Source: Chroogloeocystis siderophila 5.2 s.c.1 (GTDB lineage Bacteria > Cyanobacteriota > Cyanobacteriia > Cyanobacteriales > Chroococcidiopsidaceae). Taken from it: a stretch of DNA of 64,000 nucleotides. This document shows positions 47,695-57,300 of the stretch, in pieces. A program made the position numbers and the translations under genes. Location of the stretch: positions 1 to 64,000 of the forward strand of contig NZ_MRCC01000001.1 of assembly GCF_001904655.1 (NCBI RefSeq), written 5' to 3'. How positions within the stretch are numbered: position 1 is the stretch's first letter; each line of letters opens with the position of its first letter. The notes below the pieces were generated by a model. It made no database searches. It saw only the letters and a list, made by a program, of their open reading frames with translations, and was not told the DNA's origin.

Positions 47695-47901
47695 TTAAAT
47701 GGGATCTATCCCTAGCATGGCACGCAGCGTAAATGTGACAAAAACGATCAACCCAATGAATACACTAATAAGTGCGATCGCGCTTACTGGGCGCTTAAAT
47801 AACGGTGCTAGCGGTGCAAATGCGTTTAAAAATATCCCTAGGACAATACTAATAAAATAGCGGGGGTAGCGCGAGATGTTTTGCCAAAATCCATCAAACA
47901 T
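47695..47901 (-). CDS. DUF751 (Ycf33-like) membrane protein
   Basis: 68 residues with two membrane helices (FISIVLGIFLNAFAPLAPLF and AIALISVFIGLIVFVTF) and the conserved start FDGFWQNISRYPRYF. The family is present in cyanobacteria and some plastids (ycf33) with no proven function. It lies 57 bp upstream of rbfA on the same strand. Confidence 0.85.
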   Translation of the reverse strand: MFDGFWQNISRYPRYFISIVLGIFLNAFAPLAPLFKRPVSAIALISVFIGLIVFVTFTLRAMLGIDPI

Positions 47902-48151
47902 CTTGTGTTATCAAAGTATTTTTGAGAGGTTTCTTATTTGCCTAATATTATATAACAGTCGTATTTGGTTATGAAATATTATTTTAAAACATAGACGCGC
48001 AGCAGCTTGCCGCAGTCTCCCACTGAGTCACAGAGTTTGCAGAGGTTAGAGAAAGAGAGAGGTTATATTTTTCTTGTTTCCATTATAATATTAATTTGAT
48101 AGAAAAATCTATATTTGACTTTAAAACTTTATTCAAGTTACGTTTTTATTA

Positions 48152-48982
48152 ATGTTAATTCAAGAAACTATTTATCCAAAACCTTTTCTCAAGTGGGCGG
48201 GTGGTAAAACCAAGTTAATTCAGCAATATCTCTCTTCATTTCCAAACAAGATTATCAACTACTATGAACCTTTTTTAGGAGGCGGTGCAGTTTTCTTTTA
48301 CTTATATAATAATCATTCATTAAATTCTGCCTTTCTTTCGGATATTAATCCTGAGCTAGTTAATGCCTACTTGTGTATCAAAAATGATGTTGAAGTTGTT
48401 ATCTCTTTGTTAAAACAACATCAGAAAAACCATAGTCGTGAATATTACTATTATATGCGCTCTTATACTACAGATAATTTTATAGAGCGAGCCGCACGGT
48501 TAATTTATTTAAATAAAACTTGCTTTAATGGCTTGTACCGTGAAAATTCTAAAGGTGAATTTAATGTACCGATGGGAAAATACAAAAATCCGCAGATTTG
48601 TCATCCTGAATTATTACGTGCTGTGGCAAATGCCTTACAAATAGCTCAAATAGAAGTAAGATCATTTGAGACAATCTTAAATTATGCTAATAGCAATGAA
48701 GATTTTGTGTACTTCGATCCTCCTTATTATCCTCTAAGTGAAACTAGTAACTTTACTGCATACAGTCGCGATGCTTTTCATAAAGACGATCAAATTAGAT
48801 TAAAAGATGTATGTGTACAGTTAGCTCAAAGAGGAGTAAAAATAATGCAATCTAATTCTGATTGTCCTTTTATTAGAGAACTCTACAGAGATTTCAAAAT
48901 TTATGAAATCAAGGCTTCTAGGGCAATTAACTCGAACGCCGCCAAGCGAGGAAAAATTTCAGAAGTATTAATTACTATCTAA
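48152..48982 (+). CDS. Dam-type (D12 class) adenine-N6 DNA methyltransferase
   Basis: 276 residues. The N-terminal SAM motif FLKWAGGKTKLI, the block YYEPFLGGGAVFFYL and the catalytic DPPYYPL near residue 190 place it with Dam/DpnM/MboI enzymes, most of which methylate GATC. The gene is AT-rich and, with its partner, lacks HIP1 sites, unlike its neighbours, which suggests horizontal gain. Its end overlaps the stop of the opposing nuclease gene by 4 nt. Confidence 0.9.
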   Translation: MLIQETIYPKPFLKWAGGKTKLIQQYLSSFPNKIINYYEPFLGGGAVFFYLYNNHSLNSAFLSDINPELVNAYLCIKNDVEVVISLLKQHQKNHSREYYYYMRSYTTDNFIERAARLIYLNKTCFNGLYRENSKGEFNVPMGKYKNPQICHPELLRAVANALQIAQIEVRSFETILNYANSNEDFVYFDPPYYPLSETSNFTAYSRDAFHKDDQIRLKDVCVQLAQRGVKIMQSNSDCPFIRELYRDFKIYEIKASRAINSNAAKRGKISEVLITI

Positions 48983-49476
48983 CAGATATTTTTATTAGCC
49001 CATGCAACAAAGCTTGATAAAGTATGAACGGCAAGTAGATTTTGATTTATACCCACTTGTGCTTTTAACCAAGCGATAGCTCCAGGCTTCATGCCTCCAC
49101 CATCAATTAATACAATGGTTGGCGCTGGATAGCAAGTTTGAATATTTAAGTTTACATAAGGTAGTTTTTCATCAACCGAACCATTAGTTTGTTGCCATTT
49201 ACATTCAATAATTAATCCAGAAGGAATTTTAGGAGTACCCATTATAAAAAAATCTGTATAAATGTCTGTACCATAAATTCCTTGTCCTATATAGACTTGC
49301 CTAGTGTATCGCTTAGATGAAGCTATGTAACTCGATAGTATTCTTAATCGCTGCTTTTTTGGCGAATTATCGCCAACAAGAATATACTCATGACCTAATA
49401 GAGTTCCTTCTACAGTTTTTTCTAAGACATTACCAAATATAGCTGCTTTCGCGCCTTGCGACACTTTTACCCTCAA
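48979..49476 (-). CDS. PD-(D/E)XK-type restriction endonuclease candidate
   Basis: 165 residues. The stretch IYTDFFIMGTPKIPSGLIIECKWQQ gives the D...ExK catalytic spacing of PD-(D/E)XK nucleases, and NGSVDEKLPYVNLNIQ follows as in the PDDEXK_11-like group. Being convergent with, and overlapping, a Dam-type methyltransferase, it is very probably the nuclease of a type II restriction-modification pair. Cleavage specificity is not deducible directly; GATC-containing sites are the first guess. Confidence 0.75.
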   Translation of the reverse strand: MRVKVSQGAKAAIFGNVLEKTVEGTLLGHEYILVGDNSPKKQRLRILSSYIASSKRYTRQVYIGQGIYGTDIYTDFFIMGTPKIPSGLIIECKWQQTNGSVDEKLPYVNLNIQTCYPAPTIVLIDGGGMKPGAIAWLKAQVGINQNLLAVHTLSSFVAWANKNIC

Positions 49477-49536
49477 CTAGTCACCAAAGTTCTCATACTT
49501 TATAATTCCCAGAATGTAGCGAAAATGCTCCTCTGT

Positions 49537-50436
49537 TTATAATTGAACTACACCGCGATCAAAAACTTTGTTTTTAGTATCAATGGCAGAAATTTCGATG
49601 CGATCGCGATACACTTCGTACGCTGCAAAGCTGAGTTTTTCAGCGGAATGTTCTGTCCATTCTGAACGTCCTACTGGGCGAACTCCAGCACCTGCACCAC
49701 AAGTTAAATAAGTTGTACCATTAAGCGCACGCGTGCGTTCGTAATTATGATCGTGTCCATTGATATATAATTGCACGTTGTATTTTTGAAAGAGCGGAGT
49801 TAAGTCTTTGATTAACTTTTGATTTTCGCCATAATGACCAGAAGAATAAATTTGGTGATGTCCAAACACAATTTTCCACGGTGCATCGCTGCGATTGAGT
49901 TCGGTTTCGAGCCAAGGTAGTTGTAATTTCCAATCAGCATTGTTGTTAGTATCTAAAGCAAAGAATTGCACTGCATCGCGCCGAAAAGTGTAATAGCGCC
50001 CTTGCATATTAAACCCTGGATACTTGACTTGCGGATCGCCATTCGCTGTGCGAATATCGTGATTTCCTAAACAAGCACGAAACTTAACACCTTGTTTTAA
50101 TAAAGATTCATAAGGACGTTCAAAAACTGCACCTATTTTTTCGATTTCGCCGTCGTTGTAAATATTGTCTCCGGCTAAAATAGCTAAATCGAAAATATTT
50201 TGTTTGTGGTATTGTGTCATTGCTTGCGCAACTGCGTATTGACCTTTTGCACCGGTTCCTGTGTCGGCTAGTGAAATAAATCGTAAAATTGGTTCGGAGG
50301 CGATCGCTTGAGCTTGAGAAACTAAATTGAGATTAGGGTTGCGATCGCTGCTGTGGCTTTGAATTTTATTCAACAGCGCTATACTAAAACCACCAATACC
50401 ACTGAGAAAGACAAACTGACGACGTTTGAGGGGCAT
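49537..50436 (-). CDS. Tat-exported metallophosphoesterase (purple-acid-phosphatase-like)
   Basis: 299 residues. The N-terminus KRRQFVFLSGIGGFSIALL is a twin-arginine type signal. The dinuclear metal site is seen in SLADTGTG, AGDNIYNDG, CLGNHD, FGHHQIYSSG and INGHDHNYERT. This matches the tartrate-resistant / small purple acid phosphatase group. It probably releases phosphate from organic esters outside the cytoplasmic membrane. No Pho box is called. Confidence 0.88.
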   Translation of the reverse strand: MPLKRRQFVFLSGIGGFSIALLNKIQSHSSDRNPNLNLVSQAQAIASEPILRFISLADTGTGAKGQYAVAQAMTQYHKQNIFDLAILAGDNIYNDGEIEKIGAVFERPYESLLKQGVKFRACLGNHDIRTANGDPQVKYPGFNMQGRYYTFRRDAVQFFALDTNNNADWKLQLPWLETELNRSDAPWKIVFGHHQIYSSGHYGENQKLIKDLTPLFQKYNVQLYINGHDHNYERTRALNGTTYLTCGAGAGVRPVGRSEWTEHSAEKLSFAAYEVYRDRIEISAIDTKNKVFDRGVVQL

Positions 50437-50548
50437 AATTCACACCGTTGGGGAATCGAAACCTCACAATGATAGATTAAGGCTGAGTAGGCAGCAACGT
50501 CATAGTGCGACTTAATTGATGTGTAATCTACTGCCTGAGTATGGATTA

Positions 50549-51478
50549 ATGTCACAACCACCCGATTCGCAACCGCAACAAAACACCCAAACGCCCCAAC
50601 CTAAGACTAATTCAGGATTTGTCAAGAAACAGAGTGTGAAGATTCTGCGGGGGGCAATTAATGTTTTAGAAAAATTGGTAACAAAACTTGAAGCCGAACC
50701 AACCGCACCGACTACGCCAGTTGGGGAGCAACTGCACCGCGGATGGAGTCAAGTTTTAACTACGATTCGCAATTTTTTACCCGCAAATACTTCAATATCA
50801 GATACAGCCCTGACAAGTATCATTGCAGGAGTTGTCGTAGTTGTAGTAGGGACAACAGCTTTTCTCTTATCACCCAAATCACCGCCGCCTGAGGTTGCGG
50901 AGGTACCATCGATTCTTGTTCAAGAAGAACCAGCATCACCCCAACCAATTGCGGAATCAACACCAGAAGAACTTGAGCCGACAATACCACAATTAACTGC
51001 ACCAGAATCGCCGCAGCCAAGTGCGGAATCACCACCAGAAGAACCTAAAATTCCTGCACCATCAGAATTAGTTGCACCAGAATCACCGCAACCAGTTACA
51101 GAAATTTTTTCGCCCGTACTTCCAGAAAGTACTTCTGAGCCAATGATAGAACCGATGCTACCCGTTGTAGAACCTACGCCCGAACAGAGTTTGATTGCAG
51201 CAATTGAAAAGCAAGTTGCCCAAGTGAGCGATCGCTATGGTGACGAGATTATTGAATCATTGCAAGCCAATTTTCCGGCGAATAGTCTCACGGTGACGTT
51301 AAAAACTGATTGGTACAACCTAGAACCATCACAACAAAATAAATTAACTGCGCAAATGTTTGAGCGAGCCAAGGAACTCGATTTTATCTATTTAGAAGTT
51401 ATCGATCCCCAAGGCAATTTACTCGCACGTAGCCCAGTGATTGGGGAAAACATGGTGATTTTGAAACGCAAAGGATGA
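50549..51478 (+). CDS. Membrane-anchored Pro/Glu-rich protein of unknown function
   Basis: 309 residues. About 105 N-terminal residues (KKQSVKILRGAINVLEKLVTKLE) precede one membrane helix (TSIIAGVVVVVVGTTAFLL), then a Pro/Glu/Ser-rich spacer with repeated APESPQPxAE-type units (residues 125-215), then a small C-terminal domain (SLIAAIEKQVAQVSDRYGDE, LTVTLKTDWYNLEPSQQNKL). The ATG at 50549 is preferred to an upstream start at 50516. No known function; a spacer across the wall is suggested by the layout. Confidence 0.8.
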   Translation: MSQPPDSQPQQNTQTPQPKTNSGFVKKQSVKILRGAINVLEKLVTKLEAEPTAPTTPVGEQLHRGWSQVLTTIRNFLPANTSISDTALTSIIAGVVVVVVGTTAFLLSPKSPPPEVAEVPSILVQEEPASPQPIAESTPEELEPTIPQLTAPESPQPSAESPPEEPKIPAPSELVAPESPQPVTEIFSPVLPESTSEPMIEPMLPVVEPTPEQSLIAAIEKQVAQVSDRYGDEIIESLQANFPANSLTVTLKTDWYNLEPSQQNKLTAQMFERAKELDFIYLEVIDPQGNLLARSPVIGENMVILKRKG

Positions 51479-51480
51479 AA

Positions 51481-51530
51481 TAAGAGCAGGGGTGCAGAGG
51501 TACAGAGGAAGCAGAGGAGTTAAGAAAATT
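51481..51530. repeat. Short tandem-type repeat (gcagaggtacagaggaagcagagg)
   Basis: Degenerate gcagaggtacagagg units between two genes. The same sequence type occurs at 48030-48065 and, remarkably, inside cobN. Confidence 0.6.
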
Positions 51531-51565
51531 CTATAAACTCAAAACTCATTACTAGCCACTAGCCC

Positions 51566-52252
51566 CTAACTAATCGCCGACCGATATGCTTTTACCAAAT
51601 AATCAATTCCGGTAATCGCTGTACCGACAACAACGGCGTAGGCTCCGAGATCGAGTGCTTGACGTGCCATTTGGGGCGATGAAATACCGCCTTCACAAAT
51701 TACTGGAACTACAAGTTTTTTTACCATTTGCGTTAACAGTTCCAAACCAGGTGGAGATAGGTGCGCAGTTTCTTGCGTGTAGCCGTAGAGCGTCGTTCCA
51801 ACAATATCTGCACCCGCAGCAACCGCCGTGATCGCTGCTTCAATTGTATCGACATCTGCCATCACTGGTTTGCCGAGTTGGTGATGAATTTGTTGAATTA
51901 AAGAAGTCAGCGTTTCTCCTTCGGGGCGTTGGCGTTGAGTTGCATCAATGGCGATAATATCGGCTCCGGCTTGCGCGATCGCCGCTGCATGGTGAAACTG
52001 CGGTGTAATATACACGTCATAGCTGGGAATTTGTTGTTTCCACAGCCCAATAATGGGTACTGTACAGCGCTGTCTGACTGCACTAACGTGTGCAGGGGTA
52101 TCAATTCTAACGCCTACGGCTCCTTGATTTTCCGCTGCTTGTGCGATTGCTGCAATCACTGTCGGCTCGTGTAATGGCGAGTCAACTGGCGCTTGACACG
52201 AAACAATTAAACCTTGCTTAAATTTTGCAATTACACTATTATTATCAGCCAT
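51566..52252 (-). CDS. nanE: N-acetylmannosamine-6-phosphate 2-epimerase
   Basis: 228 residues, TIM-barrel NanE family: GLIVSCQAPVDSPLHEP with the catalytic region, AVGVRIDTPAHV, IIGLWKQQIP, ADIIAIDATQRQRPEGE, MADVDTIEAA and VICEGGISSPQMARQAL. It interconverts ManNAc-6-P and GlcNAc-6-P. No nanA/nanK is nearby, so it likely feeds amino-sugar salvage together with enzymes elsewhere. The ATG at 52252 is used; six extra codons lie upstream in frame. Confidence 0.9.
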   Translation of the reverse strand: MADNNSVIAKFKQGLIVSCQAPVDSPLHEPTVIAAIAQAAENQGAVGVRIDTPAHVSAVRQRCTVPIIGLWKQQIPSYDVYITPQFHHAAAIAQAGADIIAIDATQRQRPEGETLTSLIQQIHHQLGKPVMADVDTIEAAITAVAAGADIVGTTLYGYTQETAHLSPPGLELLTQMVKKLVVPVICEGGISSPQMARQALDLGAYAVVVGTAITGIDYLVKAYRSAIS

Positions 52253-52303
52253 AGAAATATTGATTATCAAATAATAAGGACAGGCAAGGTACTGCCTTGC
52301 CCA

Positions 52304-54253
52304 TCACTCCTCGACTCTTGGCAACCAAACTGTAAAAATTGAACCATGACCGACAACTGATTCGACTTCGATACGTCCTTGGTGAAGTTCTACTAGATGT
52401 TTAGTGAGGGCTAGACCTAGCCCTGTTCCTTCGTACTGACGGCGGTATGGCGTATCTAGCTGTTGGAATTTCTCAAATAGTAGTGGTAGCTGATCTGTTG
52501 GAATGCCAATTCCTGTATCTTCAACTTGCAAGACAGCGATGTTGTGCTCTAGCCAAGCACGTAAAATCACTCGTCCGCCGGCTGGAGTAAATTTTACCGC
52601 ATTGCTAAGAAGATTCCAGAGAATTTGTTGCACGCGTTTAAAGTCTGCGATGATGCGATCGCGCGACGTGTCAATTCTTAAATCTAAACAAAGATCGACC
52701 GCTTGCCGTGCTGCGATACTTCTAAAAGATTGCATACTCGCTTCGGCGATCGCGCTTAAAGAAAACTCGCTTTTCTCTAATAGTGTCTTACCCGCTTCCA
52801 CTTCGGATAATGTCAAAATATCGTTGATCAACGCTAATAAATGTTCGCCGCTGTTGTGAATAGTGTCTAGATATTGGCGCTGACGCTCGGTTAATTGACC
52901 AAAAGACCAACGTAACAGTGTCGCAGATAACCCAATAATAGTTGTCAGTGGCGATCGCAATTCGTGACTCATCGTCGCCAAGAATTCGCTTTTGGCACGG
53001 TTTGCGGCTTGCGCGGCGATTAAAGCATCTTGCAGGGCTTGCGTACGTTGTGAAACTCGTTGTTCGAGCAATTGTTTTTCGCGTGTTAAAGATTGCATTA
53101 GTTCGGCTTGGTTAATCGCGATCGCTAGTTGTTCGGCGATTCTTTGCAGTAGTTTTTTTTCACTGTCACGCCAGTGGCGATCATGACATTGATGGGCGAT
53201 CAGCAACCCCCACAGCTTTTCTTGCAAGACAATAGGTGCTGCTAGCTTTGCACGTACTTGACTCGCGCGCAAAAACTCTAGAAGACACTGCGAAAGGACA
53301 TAAGTTTTTTCAATATCATCAACAGCGAGTGTAAAGCCTTTGCGATACTTCTCCCAACATTGCGAAGTTGGAATAAAACATCCTGCTTCGCGGTAATTTA
53401 ACATTGATGGAATTGATTCGGCGGCACGGGCTTCATAAACAACACACCCCGAATGTTTTTGCCAAGTATTGCTAGCAGGAAGCCCTTGTGATGATGTCGC
53501 AATCCATTCGTGATCGCTATCTTGTGCAAACTGATAAATCATCAAGCGATCCAATTGCAGAAAATCACGGACGTGACTCACTGCCGTGGAAAGGATGACT
53601 GATAAATCTAAACTTTGACGAATTTGACTTGTGAGTTGGTTCAATAAGCGTTCGTGCGCAATTTGCTCTTTAAGTGCATCTTCTACAGGTTGACAGACAG
53701 ATACAGAAGGATATTCGGCTTGTGGCGCAGCCGCTTTCTCTTTATTGAAGATAGATAACAATAAAAGTGTAAAGTAACTTTGCAGCCTGGTATCATTTGG
53801 TTGTACGCTTTGACAGTACTGCGCTAGTGTTTGGGACGCTTGAAAGTCGTGCTGAAGATTGTAGCTGAGTTGTTGCAGAAAATTAGCGATCGCATCGCGG
53901 TCAAACGTTAAATTGACATCGATGAGCGGCTCTTGCACGTCAAATGATAAAAATTCGGCAGGTAGTGAAAAGTATGCGGCGTCATCAGGATCTGGCATTT
54001 TGATTGAATTCTGAATGTTTGATTGTTCAGGTTCCTCTGGAAATCCCAACAGCAGCGCACTAAATCCTTGAGATATGATGACGATAAATTGTTGCTTCTT
54101 CTGAGGAACAGGAATTGATAAAAGGATGTCTTGTGTCAGCACCACAGCTTCCGTTTCCGCGACTTGAGCCATTTGATGCAACAACTGCTTTAGTTGCTCA
54201 AAAATTGCTAAGGGCAAAGTGCCACGAAAGCTCAAATCTTCAGGATGGAACAT
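52304..54253 (-). CDS. Cyanobacteriochrome-like GAF sensor histidine kinase
   Basis: 649 residues. The first 200 have no assigned domain. A GAF domain (about 209-384) has the phytochrome-family pattern DRLMIYQFAQDSDHEWIA, FTLAVDDIEKTYVL, SQCLLEFLRASQVRAKLAAPI and LWGLLIAHQC; Cys323 sits where bilin-binding GAFs have their Cys, but the usual following His is Leu. A coiled coil leads to HisKA (His430 in MSHELRSPLTTI) and the ATPase domain (NLLSNAVKFTP, DTGIGIP, GTGLGLALTKH). The response regulator is not adjacent. nanE lies 51 bp downstream on the same strand. Confidence 0.85.
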   Translation of the reverse strand: MFHPEDLSFRGTLPLAIFEQLKQLLHQMAQVAETEAVVLTQDILLSIPVPQKKQQFIVIISQGFSALLLGFPEEPEQSNIQNSIKMPDPDDAAYFSLPAEFLSFDVQEPLIDVNLTFDRDAIANFLQQLSYNLQHDFQASQTLAQYCQSVQPNDTRLQSYFTLLLLSIFNKEKAAAPQAEYPSVSVCQPVEDALKEQIAHERLLNQLTSQIRQSLDLSVILSTAVSHVRDFLQLDRLMIYQFAQDSDHEWIATSSQGLPASNTWQKHSGCVVYEARAAESIPSMLNYREAGCFIPTSQCWEKYRKGFTLAVDDIEKTYVLSQCLLEFLRASQVRAKLAAPIVLQEKLWGLLIAHQCHDRHWRDSEKKLLQRIAEQLAIAINQAELMQSLTREKQLLEQRVSQRTQALQDALIAAQAANRAKSEFLATMSHELRSPLTTIIGLSATLLRWSFGQLTERQRQYLDTIHNSGEHLLALINDILTLSEVEAGKTLLEKSEFSLSAIAEASMQSFRSIAARQAVDLCLDLRIDTSRDRIIADFKRVQQILWNLLSNAVKFTPAGGRVILRAWLEHNIAVLQVEDTGIGIPTDQLPLLFEKFQQLDTPYRRQYEGTGLGLALTKHLVELHQGRIEVESVVGHGSIFTVWLPRVEE

Positions 54254-54354
54254 GCTCTGATGTTTATTGAATCTTGGCTAAATAGCTTTTCACTGCCGCT
54301 TTTCCCCCTATTGCAACTAATAAATCTATATTATGCATTTTATAAAACAACATT

Positions 54355-57300
54355 ATGCATCGTATTAATGGCACACCAGGAGGCTGGAATCCTCAATCAG
54401 AAGGCGTAATTTTTCTAGAACAATCTCCTGCTCCAATCGTGTTTCTGACTGCGGCAGATACTGATATTCAAACCATAGCAGCCGGAATTTCTAAATTACC
54501 AGTGGGGTTTCCTGCACTGCGTGTTGCTAATTTATTACAACTACAGCAACAACTCACGATTGATACCTATGCGGAGGAGATATTAGAAAAGGCTCAAGTT
54601 ATTATATTACGCTTGCTAGGAGGGAGATCTTACTGGTCTTACGGCTTAGAAGTGGTGCAGGAAACCGTACAGCGTACAGGTGCATCACTGATTGTTATTC
54701 CTGGCGATGATGTTCTCGATCCGCATTTAATCGAGCATTCCACCGTTTCTTTAACCGCTGTTATCCAAATTTGGCGCTACTTCAGCGAAGGCGGCGTAGA
54801 AAATATCGTCAATGGCTTACAGTTTGTCTGTGATACGTGTTTAGAAACAAGCTATCATCCACCACAGCCACAAGTTGTACCGCGTGTAGGTTTTTATCAG
54901 AGTTCAGAGGTTAGAGGTTGGGGATCAGGGGAAAAGCCTAAAGTCGGGATTTTGTTTTATCGCGCGCATTATTTGGCTGGTAACATAAGTGTAATTGATG
55001 CTTTTTGTCAAGCGTTACAGGAAAGAAATTTAGAACCAGTGCCGATTTTTGTGTCTTCGTTGCGTGATCGCGATGTACAAGACGAGCTAGCATCTTATTT
55101 TCAACCAAAAGATGAACCACAAATTCAACTATTACTGAATACGACGAGTTTCTCGCTAGCGCGATTGGAAGCAACGCTGCAATTAGATTTTTGGGAAAAA
55201 TTGGATGTTCCTGTATTGCAAGCGATTTTGAGTAGTAGCCCTGTAGATGTTTGGGAATCGCAATTTCAAGGGCTTTCACCGCGTGATATGGCGATGAATG
55301 TGGCGCTACCAGAGGTGGATGGGCGAATTATTACGCGTGCAGTTTCGTTTAAAGCGGTGCAAACTTGGAATTCTGACTTAGAAACGGATGTTGTTGTTTA
55401 TGAACCACGGTGCGATCGCATTGCTTTTGTTGCGGATTTAGCCGCGAGTTGGGTACGTTTGCGTTTGTTATCACCACACGAAAGAAAAATTGCGCTAATT
55501 TTGGCAAATTACCCGAATCGTGATGGACGATTGGCAAATGGCGTGGGGTTGGATACTCCAGCGAGTTGTGTAGAACTTTTGCAGGCTTTGCAAGCGGCTG
55601 GGTATCGGGTGGAAAATTTACCGCAGAGTAGTGATGAGTTGATGCAGCGCTTGACGAGTGGAGTGACGAATGATCCCGAAGGGAGATTGCGTCGGGTGTT
55701 GCAGCAGGTGAGTTGGGAGGAGTATTGTGCGTATTTTAGGCGTTTGCCTTTGGGGGTGCAACGGGCGATTTCTGAGAGGTGGGAGGATACGAACCACAGA
55801 GACGCAGAGGGCGCAGAGGGGAAGAGATACAGGAAAGCAGAGGAAAGGCGTTTTGCGGTTCCTGGAATTGAGTTGGGGAATGTGTTTGTGGGAATTCAGC
55901 CAGGGCGTGGGTATGATGTTGACCCTGCTTTGAATTATCATGCTCCTGATTTGGAGCCTACGCATGATTATTTGGCGTTTTATTATTGGGTGCGAGAATG
56001 TTTTGGTGCTGATGCAGTGGTTCATGTGGGGAAGCATGGCAATTTGGAGTGGCTACCAGGGAAGAGTGTAGCTTTGTCGGAGGAGTGTTACCCAGAGGTG
56101 GCTTTGGGGGCTTTACCGCATTTGTATCCGTTTATTGTCAATGATCCTGGTGAGGGTTCGCAGGCGAAGCGTCGCGCTCAAGCTGTGATTTTAGACCATT
56201 TGACGCCGCCGTTGACTCGCGCGCAATTGTATGGACCTTTACAGCAATTGGAGGGGTTGGTTGATGAGTATTATGAAGCGCAAAGTTTAGATCCAACGCG
56301 GTTAACGCTGATTCGCGATCGCATTCTCCATCTAATTCTCCAAGAAAATCTCCACCTCGATCTGGGTGTAACAGATGGTAACGAACAATTGACAATTAGC
56401 AATGTTGATGCATATCTATGTGAACTGAAAGAAGCGCAAATTCGCGATGGTTTACATATCTTTGGTCAGTGTCCGCAAGGTAGACAACTCAGGGATTTGA
56501 TTGTGGCGATCGCCCGTATGCCAAGTAGCGATCACTGTGGACTCACGCAAGCGATTGCTCAAGACTGGGGATTAGATTTCGATCCTCTTACCGCAGATTT
56601 TAGCCAAAAGCTCTCTGCCAACGAAATTGAGATACTTTTAACAAAAACGCAACAGCGCTGTTACACAATTGGCGATGCTGTTGAAGTCTTAGAACACCAC
56701 GCCACTACCTTAATCGAACAAATACTATCAAATGTAGAACACCCCCTCACCCCTGAACCCCTGACCCCTATCCTCAACTGGATACGCGATCACCTCTTAC
56801 CTTCTTTGCAACAAACACAACAAGAGATTACGCATCTATTACGTGGTTTGGATGGGCGGTATGTTCCGAGTGGTGCTGCTGGTGCGCCGACTCGCGGTCG
56901 TCCTGAGGTGTTGCCAACAGGTCGCAATTTTTACTCAGTGGATATTCGTGCGATTCCTACAGAAACGGCTTGGGATATTGGGCGCAAAGCTGCGGAGGCG
57001 TTGATTGAACGTTATACGCAAGATAATGGCGAGTATCCAAAAACTTTGGGTTTATCAATTTGGGGAACTTCGACAATGCGGACTGGTGGTGATGATATTG
57101 CCGAAGCATTAGCATTACTCGGAGTGCAACCTGTATGGGATGGTGTCTCGCGGCGGGTGGTCGATTTGGAAGTTTTACCGCTATCGGTGTTAGGACGTCC
57201 GCGCGTGGATGTAACTTTGCGAATTTCGGGCTTTTTCCGCGATGCTTTTGCGAATTTAATTGATTTGTTTGATACTGCTGTCGCTGCTGTCGCTGCACTC

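Noticed and set aside
55618-56037. 139-codon minus-strand frame inside cobN
   Set aside because: Antisense of well-conserved CobN coding sequence.
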